Of a stretch of DNA of 64,000 nt, positions 41,436-53,219 are shown one piece after another (position 1 is the stretch's first letter; each line of letters begins with the position of its first letter). Location of the stretch: NCBI RefSeq assembly GCF_016859285.1, contig NC_053406.1, positions 11,544,026 through 11,608,025 of the forward strand, given 5' to 3'. The DNA comes from Xiphias gladius. Lineage: Eukaryota > Chordata > Actinopteri > Istiophoriformes > Xiphiidae. A model generated the notes under the pieces. It did not search any database, was not told the DNA's origin, and was given only the letters and a program-made list of their open reading frames with translations. The position numbers and the translations under genes are program-made.

Positions 41436-44400
41436 CGAAAATTTTCCTTTAAACTGCCTCTTAAAGGTCCACATATTTTAATGATTTACCCTTTTTCACT
41501 TAGAGAGTTTACCGAACGTATGTTAAATTCAAGAAAAACTATAATTTATATTTTTTTTCTTTCTGCAAGTACAGTTTCTAAGACTGATTGACAGGCCACA
41601 ACCAAATAAACGGCAACTGCAAGTGTTATTTCAAGTCAGACATGCTACTTGTTCCTTTAACCTTGCTTGCTCCACCACCCCCCTCAGTCCATTTTTAGTC
41701 CTTTCAGGCCAGCCTGGCCAACAGTCTAAAGTTGTTCACTAGATGCAATCCAACCCATAGTGAAATACAATAAATCCCAGCACTTACCACTGTGGAGTGT
41801 TCACGTTCTGAGAGAGAGATATAACATCTTCTCCTGTTATACAACCTTGGCAACAGGTATGGTTACTTCTCATATCCTCCCAAGGAAATTCTAACAATTT
41901 AAATTAAAAAATATCATTGTTTAGGCTTCCCTCTGTAAAAACTTTATCTTTAAATATTTCTAAATCCTCTGACCCCACTTTCCCTTTGTGCAAAGCCCCA
42001 GCCATTCAAAACACCCCCCACCCCTCTCCGCTCCGGCTGCGTGACCGCGCAGTAGTATTGCTTTCAACTGCATTGCTCCCCAAGGACATCTGTGAGTGGA
42101 CCTGAGTGTGCCCAGAAACTTCAGCCTTTAAAAACAAAGCAAACGTTTAACTGTTGCAAATTGGCCTTCCAGTGCAAACACACACGTCCGCATATTGCAT
42201 GCAGACATACATAAACAAGCCAATTCATCATTAGTATATTTCATTTTTCTGACATGGCTGAAGGACTGAAGCTTACAATCCATATTTACTGAACACTTCA
42301 TTCTGACCTATGTATTTCTTCTTTTATTCTGCAGTATCTACTTATACATACTGTATCTATTTTTGTGTTTCTCTTTTTTTTTTTTTGCTTTTTTGTTTCA
42401 TGATTCAGCTGCACAACTGAAATCCAATAGACCTCTTTCCATCTGAGGCCCATTTGAAATTATGTCACAGTCGGGGTGGGATAACTGAACAACGCCAGCT
42501 GTTGTGTACCAACTGTTTTAACTATTATTTCAAGACAAACTCTATATATTACATTTTAATCACAGGAACCTTATGTTTTCGTGGCGCACACTGACAAATA
42601 AATGTAGTTTAGTTACAATTTATTGTTACTTTCCCTTGTAAATCTATATAAATCATTAATAAGGAGATGGAAATCACGAGAAACAGTCCGGGAGGAATTT
42701 TTTTTTTCTAGCGTTGTGATATTTGAGACGTAGCTGCAAGTCAATATCAACAACTTGTCCATAGATTGTTGTGCATACAGTCGAACCCTGCCTTTAATGT
42801 AATATAAATGGAACATTTTTATCATTGTTGTCAATCTTGCAATGACGAGCCGAAGCAATTCTGTATTCTCTATCGTCTGACTTTGTTTTCAGCAGCAAGT
42901 GTCAAACCTGGAAACTTTTCACTTAGGGTTAAAATTCAATTTTTATCTTTTCTGGTTGATTAATTTTCGTCTAATTACTGATTCCATAAAACATGCTAAG
43001 TGTTGTTGTGTATCCAAAAGCAGGATGCAGAGGCAGAGCCAGGTAAGATTAAAAGGCAATTTACTTGGTTTAGATTCAAAAACAAGGTCGGCAACAGGTT
43101 AGCTGTCAGGAGAGGCAAGAAAGACCTAAAAGGGAGCAGAAAAGCAAGCAAAAATGAAAGAAAAGACTGAACTTGGGCAGGACGCTACACCTGATTAGCT
43201 CAATACACGATCTGACAATTGTGAACTGCTGGTGGAGCGGTATACATAAAAGGTGGCTGATTAGGGGAATGAGGGGAAGGTGAGCAGGCAGATGATCAGG
43301 TAACTGGGGAATGGCAAGAAAAGCTGGGTACAATTTGTGCATTAAAGGAATGAAAGGCTTTGGTATGACAGGAAATGTTAGAGCAGGTAGACATGGTAAA
43401 TGGTGGAAAAAGAAAAAGCCCTTTGTCATGACAGTTATAGCTAGATAGGATCGTTCCTCACATATTGTAACTAGAACTTCAACCATCTCTAACCAAACAC
43501 TTTCAGCTTTATACCTTAAGCACCTCAAGGCTTATACCTAAACATAACCACTGTTAATCTTACTGTATGTCTTAACCAAGCCTTTCATATTAGTTGGCAA
43601 ATCCAATACTACCACTACCCATGACCCTGTTAGGATCACACTTATTTGTAAGACTTCTGGTGTGTTTCAAATCTCTTGAGTACTGTGCAACCTTTCTCTC
43701 ATTCTAAACAGGGAACTGTAGAAAATATATCCTAGTTATATGAACCATCATCTGGCAACTTGTAGAAACTGTTTTAGCAACGAGCAGCCACTGTCCTTGA
43801 AAGTAATGCTGTTAAAATGTTGCCTGTGGCCAGCTGGTAGCAAAGACATATAACTTCTAAATTCAACCAGTAACTTAGTTTCCATGATCAATGTTTGATT
43901 TACATGAATTCCATGCTCAATTGTTGAACACTAGTTTTATAAATACGACCATGTAGAAGGGATGTTTGTTTCTAAACAGCTGCAGGACGCATGAATATAT
44001 GTTTATACTGTACTCACTTCAGGTTCACACGGCACTGTTTTGGTAGTATAAGACCAAGAAATTACCTTACTAAACTGATGTCTTACGATCGAGAAAAGAT
44101 CTGCATCGATTGACATGTAGGTAAGGAACACCACCCCCAGTTTAAAATCTGAAAGTTTCACAAATAGCTGTCAAATAATGTTTTCGAAGGATTTATTACT
44201 TTCATTTCTGTGTTTGGAGCTGTTGAAGCCATGTTCCAGCTGTGAGTAGCTCCTCCATTTCCGCTGTGCATAGCGCTGTGGGACCATCAACAGCAGATCA
44301 TACATCAGGTGATTCCAGTATCCATGCTGGCATTTTTGATTTTACATTGTAGTGAGTAAAAGTAAAGTAAAGTAAGTTAGTATGTCTAGTTGCAAGGTTG

Positions 44401-45712
44401 TCTTGGATACGCTTATTTTCAAAACAAAGTTATTTATATGCAAATGCATTTCAAAAGAACTAGGATCATTTTGAAACTTTATCTAATTTATCAGTTTTTT
44501 TTAATTCCACCATTGCTAACATTTTAAGGATATGACAGCAGCGTCATTCTTGCTACCTGCCACAGGCTGTAAAGGACATTATCTAGGTTAAAAACACTGG
44601 AGGATGAGGAACACAGATGGACTGAGGTGATGAACTGGGCCCATTCACTTCAGTCACCTAATAGCACTACATAAAATTGCATAACAGTGAAAGTGAGACA
44701 TTTTGTGCACACTGTCCTCTCATTACAGCAAAAAACAAATTGTGGATTTGGAAAGAAGTGAACAGTGTCACTTAAACAGACATCGTAACTCTGCAGCTGT
44801 GATTAGAAAACAAGAAAACTCCAATTGCTGCTGCTAACTTTCACTTGTCTCCTGTATCTGCTCATTCCCCTAGCACTGCATAAATTACAGATTATTACTA
44901 AACAACATGAGCAAAGAGATAACGACATGATCCAAGCCTCAACAATCTGCCATTATACTCCCTGTCTAAGATTGTACATTGGTTCAGATGAATAGCTTTA
45001 AGTGTAAGGTGTCTCTTATTACACCCATAACAATCTGAGACAGCCCATGTCTCTGGGATAGTAATGTCATGGCGGGCTGTGGCAAGGCTCTCCCATTGTT
45101 CTCCACAGGATGTTTATAGCTTTGTGCCTGATATATGATAACCAATAAGTGAGAGGTAGTAATTACAAGGCCCACACTGCACCAGATTGCCTGTTGAATG
45201 CATGAAATAAAAGATGTGGGGATTGGGGGTTCTTTGTGGAGGCTCTTTTTACAAAGACATACAGAGACTGGACATACAGCAGCACTATGAGAGGGAACAG
45301 GCTAGAAAGGGAGGAATAAATAGGATATATCGTGTTCCTCCACCAAATGGCAAAGTAAATAGCGCTGATCCCCTAAAACAACTCAGCTGCAAGCCAGCGA
45401 GTGTCCAAATCAAAATACTCAGTTGCATATATTCCTACTCTTTCCCCACTCTCTGTTTAGGTCAAGAAGAAATAACACAATTAGGTGAAATAAAAACACA
45501 CAAAGAAAGCACAATGGTATCCTATTGTAGGGCCCAGGACACAGAGCCGTGGTGTGGTTAGACCTTGTGTCTCCCAAACTAATCAGCAGCACAGTGCCAT
45601 TGATTCTTTATGAAAGTCGCCGCAGCAACGCAGGGGAGAATCAAAAGCCACCCAAACTCAGTGTAGTCAACTGTTAATTTGTTAATCAACCAAGTAAGTG
45701 CCAAGATGGGCT
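41436..45712. other. Gene-poor DNA
   Basis: No gene recognised. The stretch 42990-43435 (CAGGTAAGATT, GGCAACAGG, GACGCTACACCTGATTAGC, GGGAATGAGGGGAAGGTGAG, ATGACAG) looks like an interspersed repeat of retroelement type known from fish, but I cannot place its ends. The 140-codon minus-strand frame there is inside it. Confidence 0.4.
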
Positions 45713-46153
45713 AAAGGAATAGTGTCACAATTTGGGAATCTATGCTTCTTCTTTATGCATTTTTGCCAAAAGTTTGATGAGAAGATCGGTACCACTCTCA
45801 TGTCTGCGCGGTAACTATGAAGCTACAGCAAGCTGCAGGTTAGCTTAGTTTATCTTAGCGACTGGAAACAGGAGAAACAGCTAGCCTGGCTCGGTCCAAA
45901 AGTGTCAAAATTTGCTAAATGTAAGGGGGTAATGTTACAGACTTTGTCTTGGCCTGGCACAGTAACTTCCTGAGATATAATATGTTAATTAGTGAGCTTG
46001 AAAGGTGCTGGAAGGCAGATTTTAGTACCTTTGGATCGTTAGGCCGAGGAAGGCTAGCTATACCATTGTTTCCAAATTTCATAAAGAAATAGTTTGACAC
46101 CATACAGATATGAAAGTGTTATCATTCTTCTCATCATCAAACTATTCTTTTAA
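45713..46153 (+). repeat. Fold-back repeat family, copy C (both arms)
   Basis: Begins AAAGGAATAGTGTCACAATT and ends ATCAAACTATTCTTTTAAAT, roughly inverted. Inside are GGTTAGCTTAGTTTATCTTA, ACTGGAAACAGGAGAAACAG, CTAGCCTGGCTCGGTCCAAA, then the opposite arm with AGGTGCTGGAAGGCAGATTT and GGCTAGCTATACC. Confidence 0.8.
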
Positions 46154-46834
46154 ATTATACAAAATATGTTTTTGAGCAAATAAAACATAATAAGTTTGCT
46201 TTATGAGGGTTACTGTTCTTCGTTCGACCCTCAAAGATACGGCTGAGTGTCAGTTTACTATATACCAGACTGCTTTGAGAGTTAAACCTTGATTCACCAC
46301 TGCATCCACCTTAAGAGGCTTTGTGACTTAGATATTAATGCATCCTGATATGTGCTTCTTACCTTGGAGAGAGATATCTCTCTGATAATAATCTGAGGCC
46401 TTCTAAGGGCACACTCGGGCTTCTCCAGGCCCTCTCCAATGACCCCTTGTCTTTGAAGTGTGAACCTGAAAACGTTAAAGTGGAGAGGCTGCTGCGTGGT
46501 AATGGAACTTAGGTCAAAGCGTTTCTGTTTGATTCACTCAGCACTGACGTACAATAAGATATCATCTCGGAGTCTGGAATGTATTTCCTCCCCAGCTCGA
46601 TCGGGCTTAATTTGAAGTTGGAGGCTTTTTTTTCTACCTGAAGGCAGATCTGATAAAGCTGCACACACAGCCTTCATCTAGCTCCATTTGTCATCTAGAA
46701 GGCAAAAGACGAGGAGATTTCCTTTCATGAGGCAGGGGTAAATTTACAGTCTGATAGTACAAAGTGCAGTATTTAAGCAGCAGTGTTTTCACACCTCATT
46801 GGACAAGATCAAAATATTGTGTGATACAGTCATC
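46154..46834. other. Unique-looking noncoding block upstream of fzd9
   Basis: No gene or repeat recognised. The part 46370-46730 is compositionally balanced and repeat-free, so it is a candidate conserved noncoding element; no alignment was available. Confidence 0.3.
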
Positions 46835-47090
46835 TTAAAGAAATAGTTCGCTATTTGGGGAAACGTTCGCTTTCTTGCTGAGAGTTAGAAGAGAGTGTGG
46901 ATATCACTCTCCTATGTGTCTGCTACATTTGAAGCTAGAGTCCACAGCCGGTTAGCTTAGCGGAAACACTGGAAACAGGGGGGAACAGCTATAGCCTCAA
47001 TCCAGCTAGCACAGTCAAAGCTCACGAATTAACACATTAATCCTGTTTGTTGAATCCGTACGAAAAATGATGTGTAAAAAATAGAATGTT
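46835..47090 (+). repeat. Fold-back repeat family, copy D (left arm)
   Basis: TTAAAGAAATAGTTCGCTAT, CTTTCTTGCTGAGAGTTAGA, CAGCCGGTTAGCTTAGCGG, GGAAACAGGGGGGAACAGCT, GTTTGTTGAATCCGTACGAA. Half element only. Confidence 0.8.
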
Positions 47091-47934
47091 TATTTTACCA
47101 CATATTCAGTGTGTTATCAGCATTCATTTGAAAGCTACAAACAACAAGTTTGTAACAAGGCCAGGCAATTACAAAACTGTCTTCACCAGACAGAGTTTTA
47201 ACACAGGGGCTAATAGAGACAGTATGCAGTTGACAGCCAATTCAGTCCTGCAGGGCGAGAGGCCAAAATCCTCGAGTTCCACCCCTGTTTGAGAAAAGAT
47301 CAAATGCTCAGTGCAACAGCTGTGGAGCTGCGGGCTCTCCTATTCAGCCACTAGATGGAAACAATAGTCCTCTGCTTAGCACAATCACTCTTGCATTCAT
47401 TTGCTGCATTTTATGACTGATTCTGTGCACTGCATCCTATTTATGGATTTATTGTGTGTATGTGTCTTTGTTCTTTTAGAAAGACCCTTGTTCAGCCCGT
47501 CCACCCTTAGGCACCTGCCCCTGCAGAATTGCCTGTTAACAAACCCCTACCAGCTGCAGGAGTGCTTTGCTTTTCGGAGCACTGACCTGCAGGGCTCGAT
47601 AAAGTTTCACATTATATCGCATGAAAACATTAACAGAAATGGTGACAGAGTAATTATGAGTCAGCAACAGTAAAATGCCACAGGGACTATCATTTTACCA
47701 GAGGAGCGCCTTATTTTTTACAATCATACTGGAGTGAAATATTCTACTCTGTTTGAAATAGAGCAGTAGTGGCAGATTCCTTATTATGGCTCCAGAGGGT
47801 GACGTTATTGCCTCTTTTTAATTTTCTTCTTAATAAAGGATAATAATCATTTCAGCTCCATTTGGTGGTTGCTAATATGACTCTTTGTGTTGATAAATGA
47901 CCATATGGTCTGCTCCCCACCAGTTATGCAAAAT
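47091..47934. other. Noncoding block upstream of fzd9
   Basis: No gene recognised. The part 47490-47900 looks like single-copy sequence (words such as TTCCTTATTATGGCTCC, CATTTGGTGGTTGCTAATAT, GATAAATGACCATATGG) and is a candidate regulatory element by appearance only. Confidence 0.3.
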
Positions 47935-48990
47935 AACTTAAAAGTATTGAGAAAATACATTTACTGCAGTACTGCACTTAAGTCTTACTCAGAGATACTT
48001 GTACTTTACACATTTTTTTTAACTCCAGCTTTAGTTACTTGGTTTTAAAGTACAATACAGCACATGCATACTAGTCATTGTTTTACAGTCATTTTAACGG
48101 CTCAACGGTATACTACACATTAAAATGCTAATGTTATTACCTCTACAGTGGCGGAAAGTAACTGAGAACATTTGCTCAAACACTGTATGTACAATTTAAA
48201 GGCTTTTTTACTTACAGTATTTCCACTTTACACTACTTTATATGTGTACTTTCATGCATTTCACTTTACACATTACAAGATTACAAGATTTTATGTACAA
48301 AATGTGATATCATGTTATAAATATCATGCATTACTATTTAAATTTGTTAAAATTAGTTCCACCTAGAAATTATTGATGCATTAATGTATCAGTATCAACT
48401 GATACAATATATAAAAATACAAAAATGAAAGGTGCCATTCTGTTGCATAATAAGTACTTTTATTATAAATACTTGGTAATGGCCTCAAATGCCCCAAATT
48501 CACTGTGCAGCAATTAGTTTGTGGTAATTTGAAAATTGCACAGTAAAGGGGTTTTTAGATATTTCTCCTTAAACTGAGCAAAAGATGTGAATACCTCTTC
48601 CACCACTGTGCGTGAGTAATGATAATGCAATACAGCCGTTCTGCAAAAATCCCCCAGATAAAGTGGACCTGTGTGTTATAGTATTATACTGATATTTTGT
48701 ACTGATCTGTAAGCTCATTTTGTGTTTTTTGTCTGTAAACTCTTCATTTGTAAAGTAACTACAGCTGTCGAACAAATATAATGCAGTAAAAAGTACAGTA
48801 TTTTCTCTAGTAGTGGGCGTATGTATGAAGCGGAGATGGTCAGGTACAGTGCAGTAACAACTGAAATGTGTACAGTATTCGACTGAATGTGCTGTTGATA
48901 CTTTAGAAATTGTACTTAGCTAAAATCAGGAATGCAGGACTTTTATTTGCAATGGGATATTTGACATTGTGATGTTGCCACTTTTACTCT
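47935..48990. repeat. Cluster of AGTACTT-rich fish MITE fragments
   Basis: Contains CAGTGGCGGAAAGTAACTGA (48146), the opposite terminus TTCCACCACTG near 48598, and repeated words such as TACTTGTACTTTA, AAAGTAACTACAGCTGTC and GCAGTAAAAAGTACAGTATT. The fragments appear to lie in both orientations; they belong with 35985-36448 and 3720-4095. Confidence 0.65.
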
Positions 48991-49116
48991 AGTACGCGGT
49001 CCGAGAGTACTATTCAGGGCAGAAATGTCAGAGGTATTTGATCATCCTCCAGCATCTGTCTGATCATTTTCCTTGTGTGCTGCTCCCGTTGAAATGTGAG
49101 CGTCACGGAGGCCCCC

Positions 49117-49156
49117 CTCCCTCCTCCTCCTCCTCCTCCTCCTCCTCCGCCTCCTC
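49117..49156. repeat. (TCC)n array upstream of fzd9
   Basis: CTCCTCCTCC repeat, a polypurine/polypyrimidine tract capable of triplex formation. It creates proline, serine and glutamate runs in spurious frames. Confidence 0.9.
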
Positions 49157-49635
49157 TCCGTCTCTCCCCGACTCAAGTCCCACTGAGCGGCTCTCCAACT
49201 TCAGTGTCGAGCCTGAAAGCGGACAACGAGGAGCCGGAGCAGACAGACAGACACAGGCGGACGGACCCTGCCACAAGCGCCACAAACAGCCGCTCCCGTA
49301 GTCGTTTCTGACCCGCGGCCAGTGCCGGTTGTCGGTTTGAGGATTTACACTCAGCTCTCGGTGTTTGATTTTGATGATTTTCCTCCATTGTTTGTCGAAG
49401 TTTCCGACTGTCACGTTTTAGTTACGGACCTTCACCTCGCCTGTCTGTGGAATTAATCGTTTTAAGTCAAACCCCAAAAATTGAACGGTGTGATAGTGTC
49501 TGCGTGTGTGCAGCTGTTTTTTGGGTTTTGTTTTGTTTTGTTTTGCTTTGTTTTTTTTGTTTTGCTTAGTTTTTTTGGGAGTGTTTTCTTAACGGACCGG
49601 TGACGGTAACCGTAACATTTGGACCTGCCTTCGCC

Positions 49636-49647
49636 ATGGGGAAATAG
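49636..49647 (+). promoter_or_regulatory. Minimal uORF before fzd9 (MGK-stop)
   Basis: GCCATGG is a near-ideal vertebrate initiation context, followed by GGG AAA TAG. It lies 109 nt before the main start codon. If included in the mature leader it should capture many scanning ribosomes and make fzd9 translation depend on reinitiation. Confidence 0.5.
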
Positions 49648-49756
49648 CGGGGATCGCTCTCTGTAGCCGACCCCGTGTTTTTGACTCTTATTCTTTTCTT
49701 TTTTTTTTCATGGTCGTTTTTAAAAGACAGAGCTCAGGTTTTTTTTTCTAAAAATA

Positions 49757-51514
49757 ATGAGTATGGATGGCTGTCCGTTAAAGGCGGTGATTTTTCTGTG
49801 GTGTCTGCTGGTGATCTCTGGCTCCAGCTTTGAGATAGGCTCCTACGACCTGGAGCGAGGCAGACCGGCCAAGTGCGAGCCCATCGTGATCCCCATGTGC
49901 GAGGGGATCGGCTACAACCTGACCCGGATGCCCAATTTCATGGACCACGACGACCAGAAGGAGGCTGCCATCAAGCTGAAAGAGTTTGCCCCTCTTGTGG
50001 CTTACGGCTGTGATGTGCACCTCCGCTTCTTCCTCTGCTCCCTCTACGCCCCCATGTGCACGGACAAAGTGTCGACCTCCATCCCCGCCTGCAGGCCCAT
50101 GTGTGAGCAGGCCAGGGAGAGGTGTGCCCCCATCATGAAGAAGTTCAGCTACACCTGGCCGGACTCCCTCGACTGCTCCAAGCTGCCCACCAGGAACGAC
50201 CCGAATGCTCTGTGCATGGAGGCGCCCGAGAACGAAACCAGGACGGAGGGTAAGAAAGGGGAAGGCATGCTTCCGGTGCCCCCTCGCCCCAGGCAGCCGG
50301 GCACCAGCGGTGGCCGCTCGCCGGGCAGCATGGGCTCCTGTGAGAACCCAGACAAGTTCCAGTTTGTGGAGAAGAGCCAGTCGTGTGCACCGCGCTGCTC
50401 CCCTGCAGTGGACGTCTTCTGGTCCAGACAGGACAAGGACTTTGCCTTCATTTGGATGACAGTGTGGTCCATCCTTTGTTTCGTCTCCACTGCCTTCACC
50501 GTCCTGACCTTCCTCTTGGAGCCTCACCGCTTCCAGTACCCAGAGCGGCCCATCATCTTCCTCTCTATGTGCTACAACGTCTACTCTGTGGCCTTCATCA
50601 TCCGCTCGGTGGCCGGGGCTGAGAACATCGCGTGTGACCGTGAGCACGGTGAGCTGTACATCATCCAGGAGGGGCTGGAGTCCACCGGCTGCACCATCGT
50701 CTTCCTCATCCTCTACTACTTCGGCATGGCTTCCTCTATCTGGTGGGTCATCCTCACCCTCACCTGGTTCCTGGCTGCAGGGAAGAAGTGGGGCCACGAG
50801 GCCATCGAAGCCCACAGCAACTACTTCCACATGGCTGCTTGGGGCATCCCTGCTCTAAAGACCATCATCATCCTCACAATGAGGAAGGTGGCTGGGGACG
50901 AGCTGACAGGGCTGTGCTATGTAGGGAGCATGGACTCTGGGGCGCTCACCGGCTTTGTCCTCGTCCCTCTCTCCTGCTACCTGATCATCGGCACCTCTTT
51001 CATCCTCACGGGCTTTGTGGCGCTCTTCCACATCCGCAAGGTGATGAAGACGGAGGGCACCAACACAGAGAAGCTGGAAAAGCTCATGGTGAAAATCGGC
51101 ATCTACTCCATCCTCTACACGGTGCCGGCCACCTGCGTCATAGTCTGTTACTTCTACGAGAGGCTCAACATGGACTACTGGAAGCTGAGGGGGCTGCAAA
51201 TGAAGTGCGGCTCGTTCAACGGTCACAGCAGCGACTGCTCGCTGCAGACGTCCGTGCCCACCGTGGCGGTGTTCATGCTGAAGATCTTCATGTCGCTGGT
51301 GGTCGGCATCACCAGTGGGGTGTGGGTGTGGAGCTCTAAGACCCTGCAGACCTGGCAGGGCCTGTGCAGCAGGAAGCTGGCAGACAGGACTAGTAGTAGG
51401 AAACCCTGCAGCGGGGTGAGCTGCGGCAGCACACACTGCCACTACAAATCTCCTGCTGTGGTTCTGCACATGGCCAAGACTGACCCGCACTCAGACAACC
51501 CCACACACGTCTGA
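49757..51514 (+). CDS. fzd9: Frizzled-9 Wnt receptor, single exon
   Basis: 585 residues on one uninterrupted exon, as usual for this Frizzled subgroup; human FZD9 is 591. It is a plasma-membrane seven-helix receptor for Wnt that signals through Dishevelled. Visible order: signal peptide about 1-24; cysteine-rich Wnt-binding domain with ten cysteines (40, 48, 85, 94, 101, 112, 116, 123, 140, 153); N-glycosylation sites N54 and N159; proline-rich linker 170-192; linker cysteines 195, 210 and 214; seven hydrophobic helices from about 229 to 525; the Dishevelled-binding motif KTLQTW 528-533; and a C-terminal PDZ-type THV. FZD9 rather than FZD10 is shown by FEIGSYDLERGR, GMLPVPPRPRQP and the tail THCHYKSPAVVLHMAKTDP. 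A second in-frame ATG at 49763 is an alternative start. Paralogue a or b is unresolved. No adjacent genes support it; it sits in a gene-poor stretch. Confidence 0.98.
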   Translation: MSMDGCPLKAVIFLWCLLVISGSSFEIGSYDLERGRPAKCEPIVIPMCEGIGYNLTRMPNFMDHDDQKEAAIKLKEFAPLVAYGCDVHLRFFLCSLYAPMCTDKVSTSIPACRPMCEQARERCAPIMKKFSYTWPDSLDCSKLPTRNDPNALCMEAPENETRTEGKKGEGMLPVPPRPRQPGTSGGRSPGSMGSCENPDKFQFVEKSQSCAPRCSPAVDVFWSRQDKDFAFIWMTVWSILCFVSTAFTVLTFLLEPHRFQYPERPIIFLSMCYNVYSVAFIIRSVAGAENIACDREHGELYIIQEGLESTGCTIVFLILYYFGMASSIWWVILTLTWFLAAGKKWGHEAIEAHSNYFHMAAWGIPALKTIIILTMRKVAGDELTGLCYVGSMDSGALTGFVLVPLSCYLIIGTSFILTGFVALFHIRKVMKTEGTNTEKLEKLMVKIGIYSILYTVPATCVIVCYFYERLNMDYWKLRGLQMKCGSFNGHSSDCSLQTSVPTVAVFMLKIFMSLVVGITSGVWVWSSKTLQTWQGLCSRKLADRTSSRKPCSGVSCGSTHCHYKSPAVVLHMAKTDPHSDNPTHV

Positions 51515-51529
51515 GAGGGAGCACGCATC

Positions 51530-51622
51530 AACACACACACACACATTCACACTGCCAAATGCAGGCACGTACGCTCGCAAACACACGCACACACACACAC
51601 ACACACACACATACACACACCT
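51530..51622. repeat. CA-rich 3' UTR of fzd9
   Basis: CA arrays start 16 bp after the stop and recur at 51581-51620, in the likely 3' UTR. Confidence 0.85.
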
Positions 51623-52084
51623 GTGCCCTGTGTAAGGAGCTGCTAAAGACTGCTAAAGAAGAAGAGTGGCTGAATTGAACTGTCAGTTACTCCTCTACTG
51701 CTGCCAATGGACACACAGGTACAGGCATCACTATGAGAAACTAGCTATAAACAGTATTCAATGCATAAAGGGAAATATTCAGTATTGTTACCGATATTTT
51801 TCTGTTCATAGTGTTCTGTGCAGTAGACATGCCCAATGTTTTCAAAGGAAAAAAAAAAAAAAGACTGTTATGGGAGGCATCTTAGGAAATATTAGTCTAT
51901 CCTCCTCCCTGAAAGTGGCATGATTAACTGTATAAATCTGTATAAATGTTTTATTTATTGTAAATATATTTAATTTAAAGTTCACCTTGGCTCTTACCAG
52001 ATTTGTCGTTTAGATGCATTCATTAAAGGTCAAGGGAAATTAAGTGCCTTTTATAGGAACTTTGGTTCTGGCCTTTTGGAGGAT

Positions 52085-52090
52085 AATAAA
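52085..52090 (+). terminator. Possible fzd9 poly(A) signal
   Basis: AATAAA 571 bp past the stop, followed within 60 bp by TTGTTGTCGTTTTGG-like GT-rich sequence. Other AATAAA words occur further on, so it is a candidate only. Confidence 0.4.
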
Positions 52091-53178
52091 TTTGTGGAAT
52101 TCACGTTGAACTTTCTCGCTGCCTGGTATCATTGTTGTCGTTTTGGTAACTGTCTCGCAGCCTCTCATAATGAATATTTAGCCATTTAAACTTACTTAAA
52201 CAGAGATGTAATAGTCACAAACGATGGCTCATTTCAGTCTTGTTTTCCCTGATTTTCCTGCCATTCGTCTCCTGGGATTTACACACTTTTTTTTTTTCAC
52301 AGCGGGACTCCCCGCCATATGTGTTGTCTTCCGAGTGCATGCCACACATCCCAGAGGCGCCCCCAACAAAAATCCTCAAAGAGAATTGCTGATGATTACA
52401 GTGACAAACCGGTAGCAAGCATTAATATGTGTGTGTCATTGTCTTAAAAATGCAGGAGCAGTTTGTGGAGGAATATATTTAATTGATGGCGGTTTTAATC
52501 CCTCCTTAGAATGACTGTTGTTGCCCTCTCACTGCTCCATTTGATCCCCGAGCAAACACACGGCACTTTGATTTGAGAGTACAAATCTGAAGTGGATTTC
52601 AGCCTTATTGCTTGTTTTTTACTGACAGACTTAAGTTTAGCACGGCCACTCAAAATTCTGGTTGTTCATCGAGTCGATGGATTATTAACTGTACCTGTAT
52701 GGGAGCTGTATTTTGACATGAATGAAGGGAATTCCAGGACACAAAAGACCCAAATTTCCATATTTAAACATTTGAATTTGATATATTTTTAAGCATTTTT
52801 TTTGGTGAGAGAAACAATGCATCATAAATCCTTCAGAAACTACCATGAGGTATAAATAATCACCGACTGATTCACAGAAAAAGAATGTATAACAATATTT
52901 TCTTTAAATAAATATCCCTAAATTGGGTCTTGCAACTAACTTTTCAGTAATAAAGTCCATTTTATTATGCACACGAGCCACCACATTCTCAGATGGTCCA
53001 TAAAAAAGTGAAAATAAATAGCTTTTACATTACGGGGCTTTAACATTTTTAGTGCCAACGTAAATTGAAGCCACACACGGCAAGTCATTTCACAGCAAAG
53101 CACACTGGAAATTACAGTGTTTGACAGCGGTGGAATTGATTGTTTATTATGTCTGTGTGTAATTGTGTGCTGTGTCAC

Positions 53179-53219
53179 CAGCAGCAGCAGCAGCAGCAGC
53201 AGCAGGAGCAGGAGCAGCA
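53179..53219. repeat. (CAG)n trinucleotide array
   Basis: About eight CAG units followed by CAGGAG units. It is not in a recognised coding exon. Confidence 0.9.

Larger units (their letters stand above)
49040..49756 (+). promoter_or_regulatory. Putative fzd9 promoter and 5' leader
   Basis: GC-richer, CpG-containing sequence before fzd9, with a TCC/CTC array at 49117-49156 and T-rich tracts at 49517-49580 and 49690-49708. If transcribed, it contains an upstream ORF ATG-GGG-AAA-TAG (49636-49647) in a GCCATGG context and another ATG at 49710 ending at 49751. The start site is not visible. Confidence 0.45.
51515..52090 (+). other. Likely fzd9 3' UTR
   Basis: Extends from the stop to a possible AATAAA at 52085-52090. 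It includes CA arrays, an A tract at 51849-51862 and AT-rich TTTATTTATTG-like words. Confidence 0.4.

Noticed and set aside
43106..43528. 140-codon minus-strand frame
   Set aside because: Lies within repeat-like sequence and shows no recognisable protein family.
49038..49311. Serine- or proline-run open frames upstream of fzd9
   Set aside because: Created by the TCC array; low complexity, more likely leader or promoter than protein.
49778..50830. 350-codon minus-strand open frame opposite fzd9
   Set aside because: It mirrors the GC-rich third positions of fzd9, has no recognisable domain and is a classic antisense shadow; the same applies to 50855-51490 on the minus strand and 50743-51339 on the plus strand.
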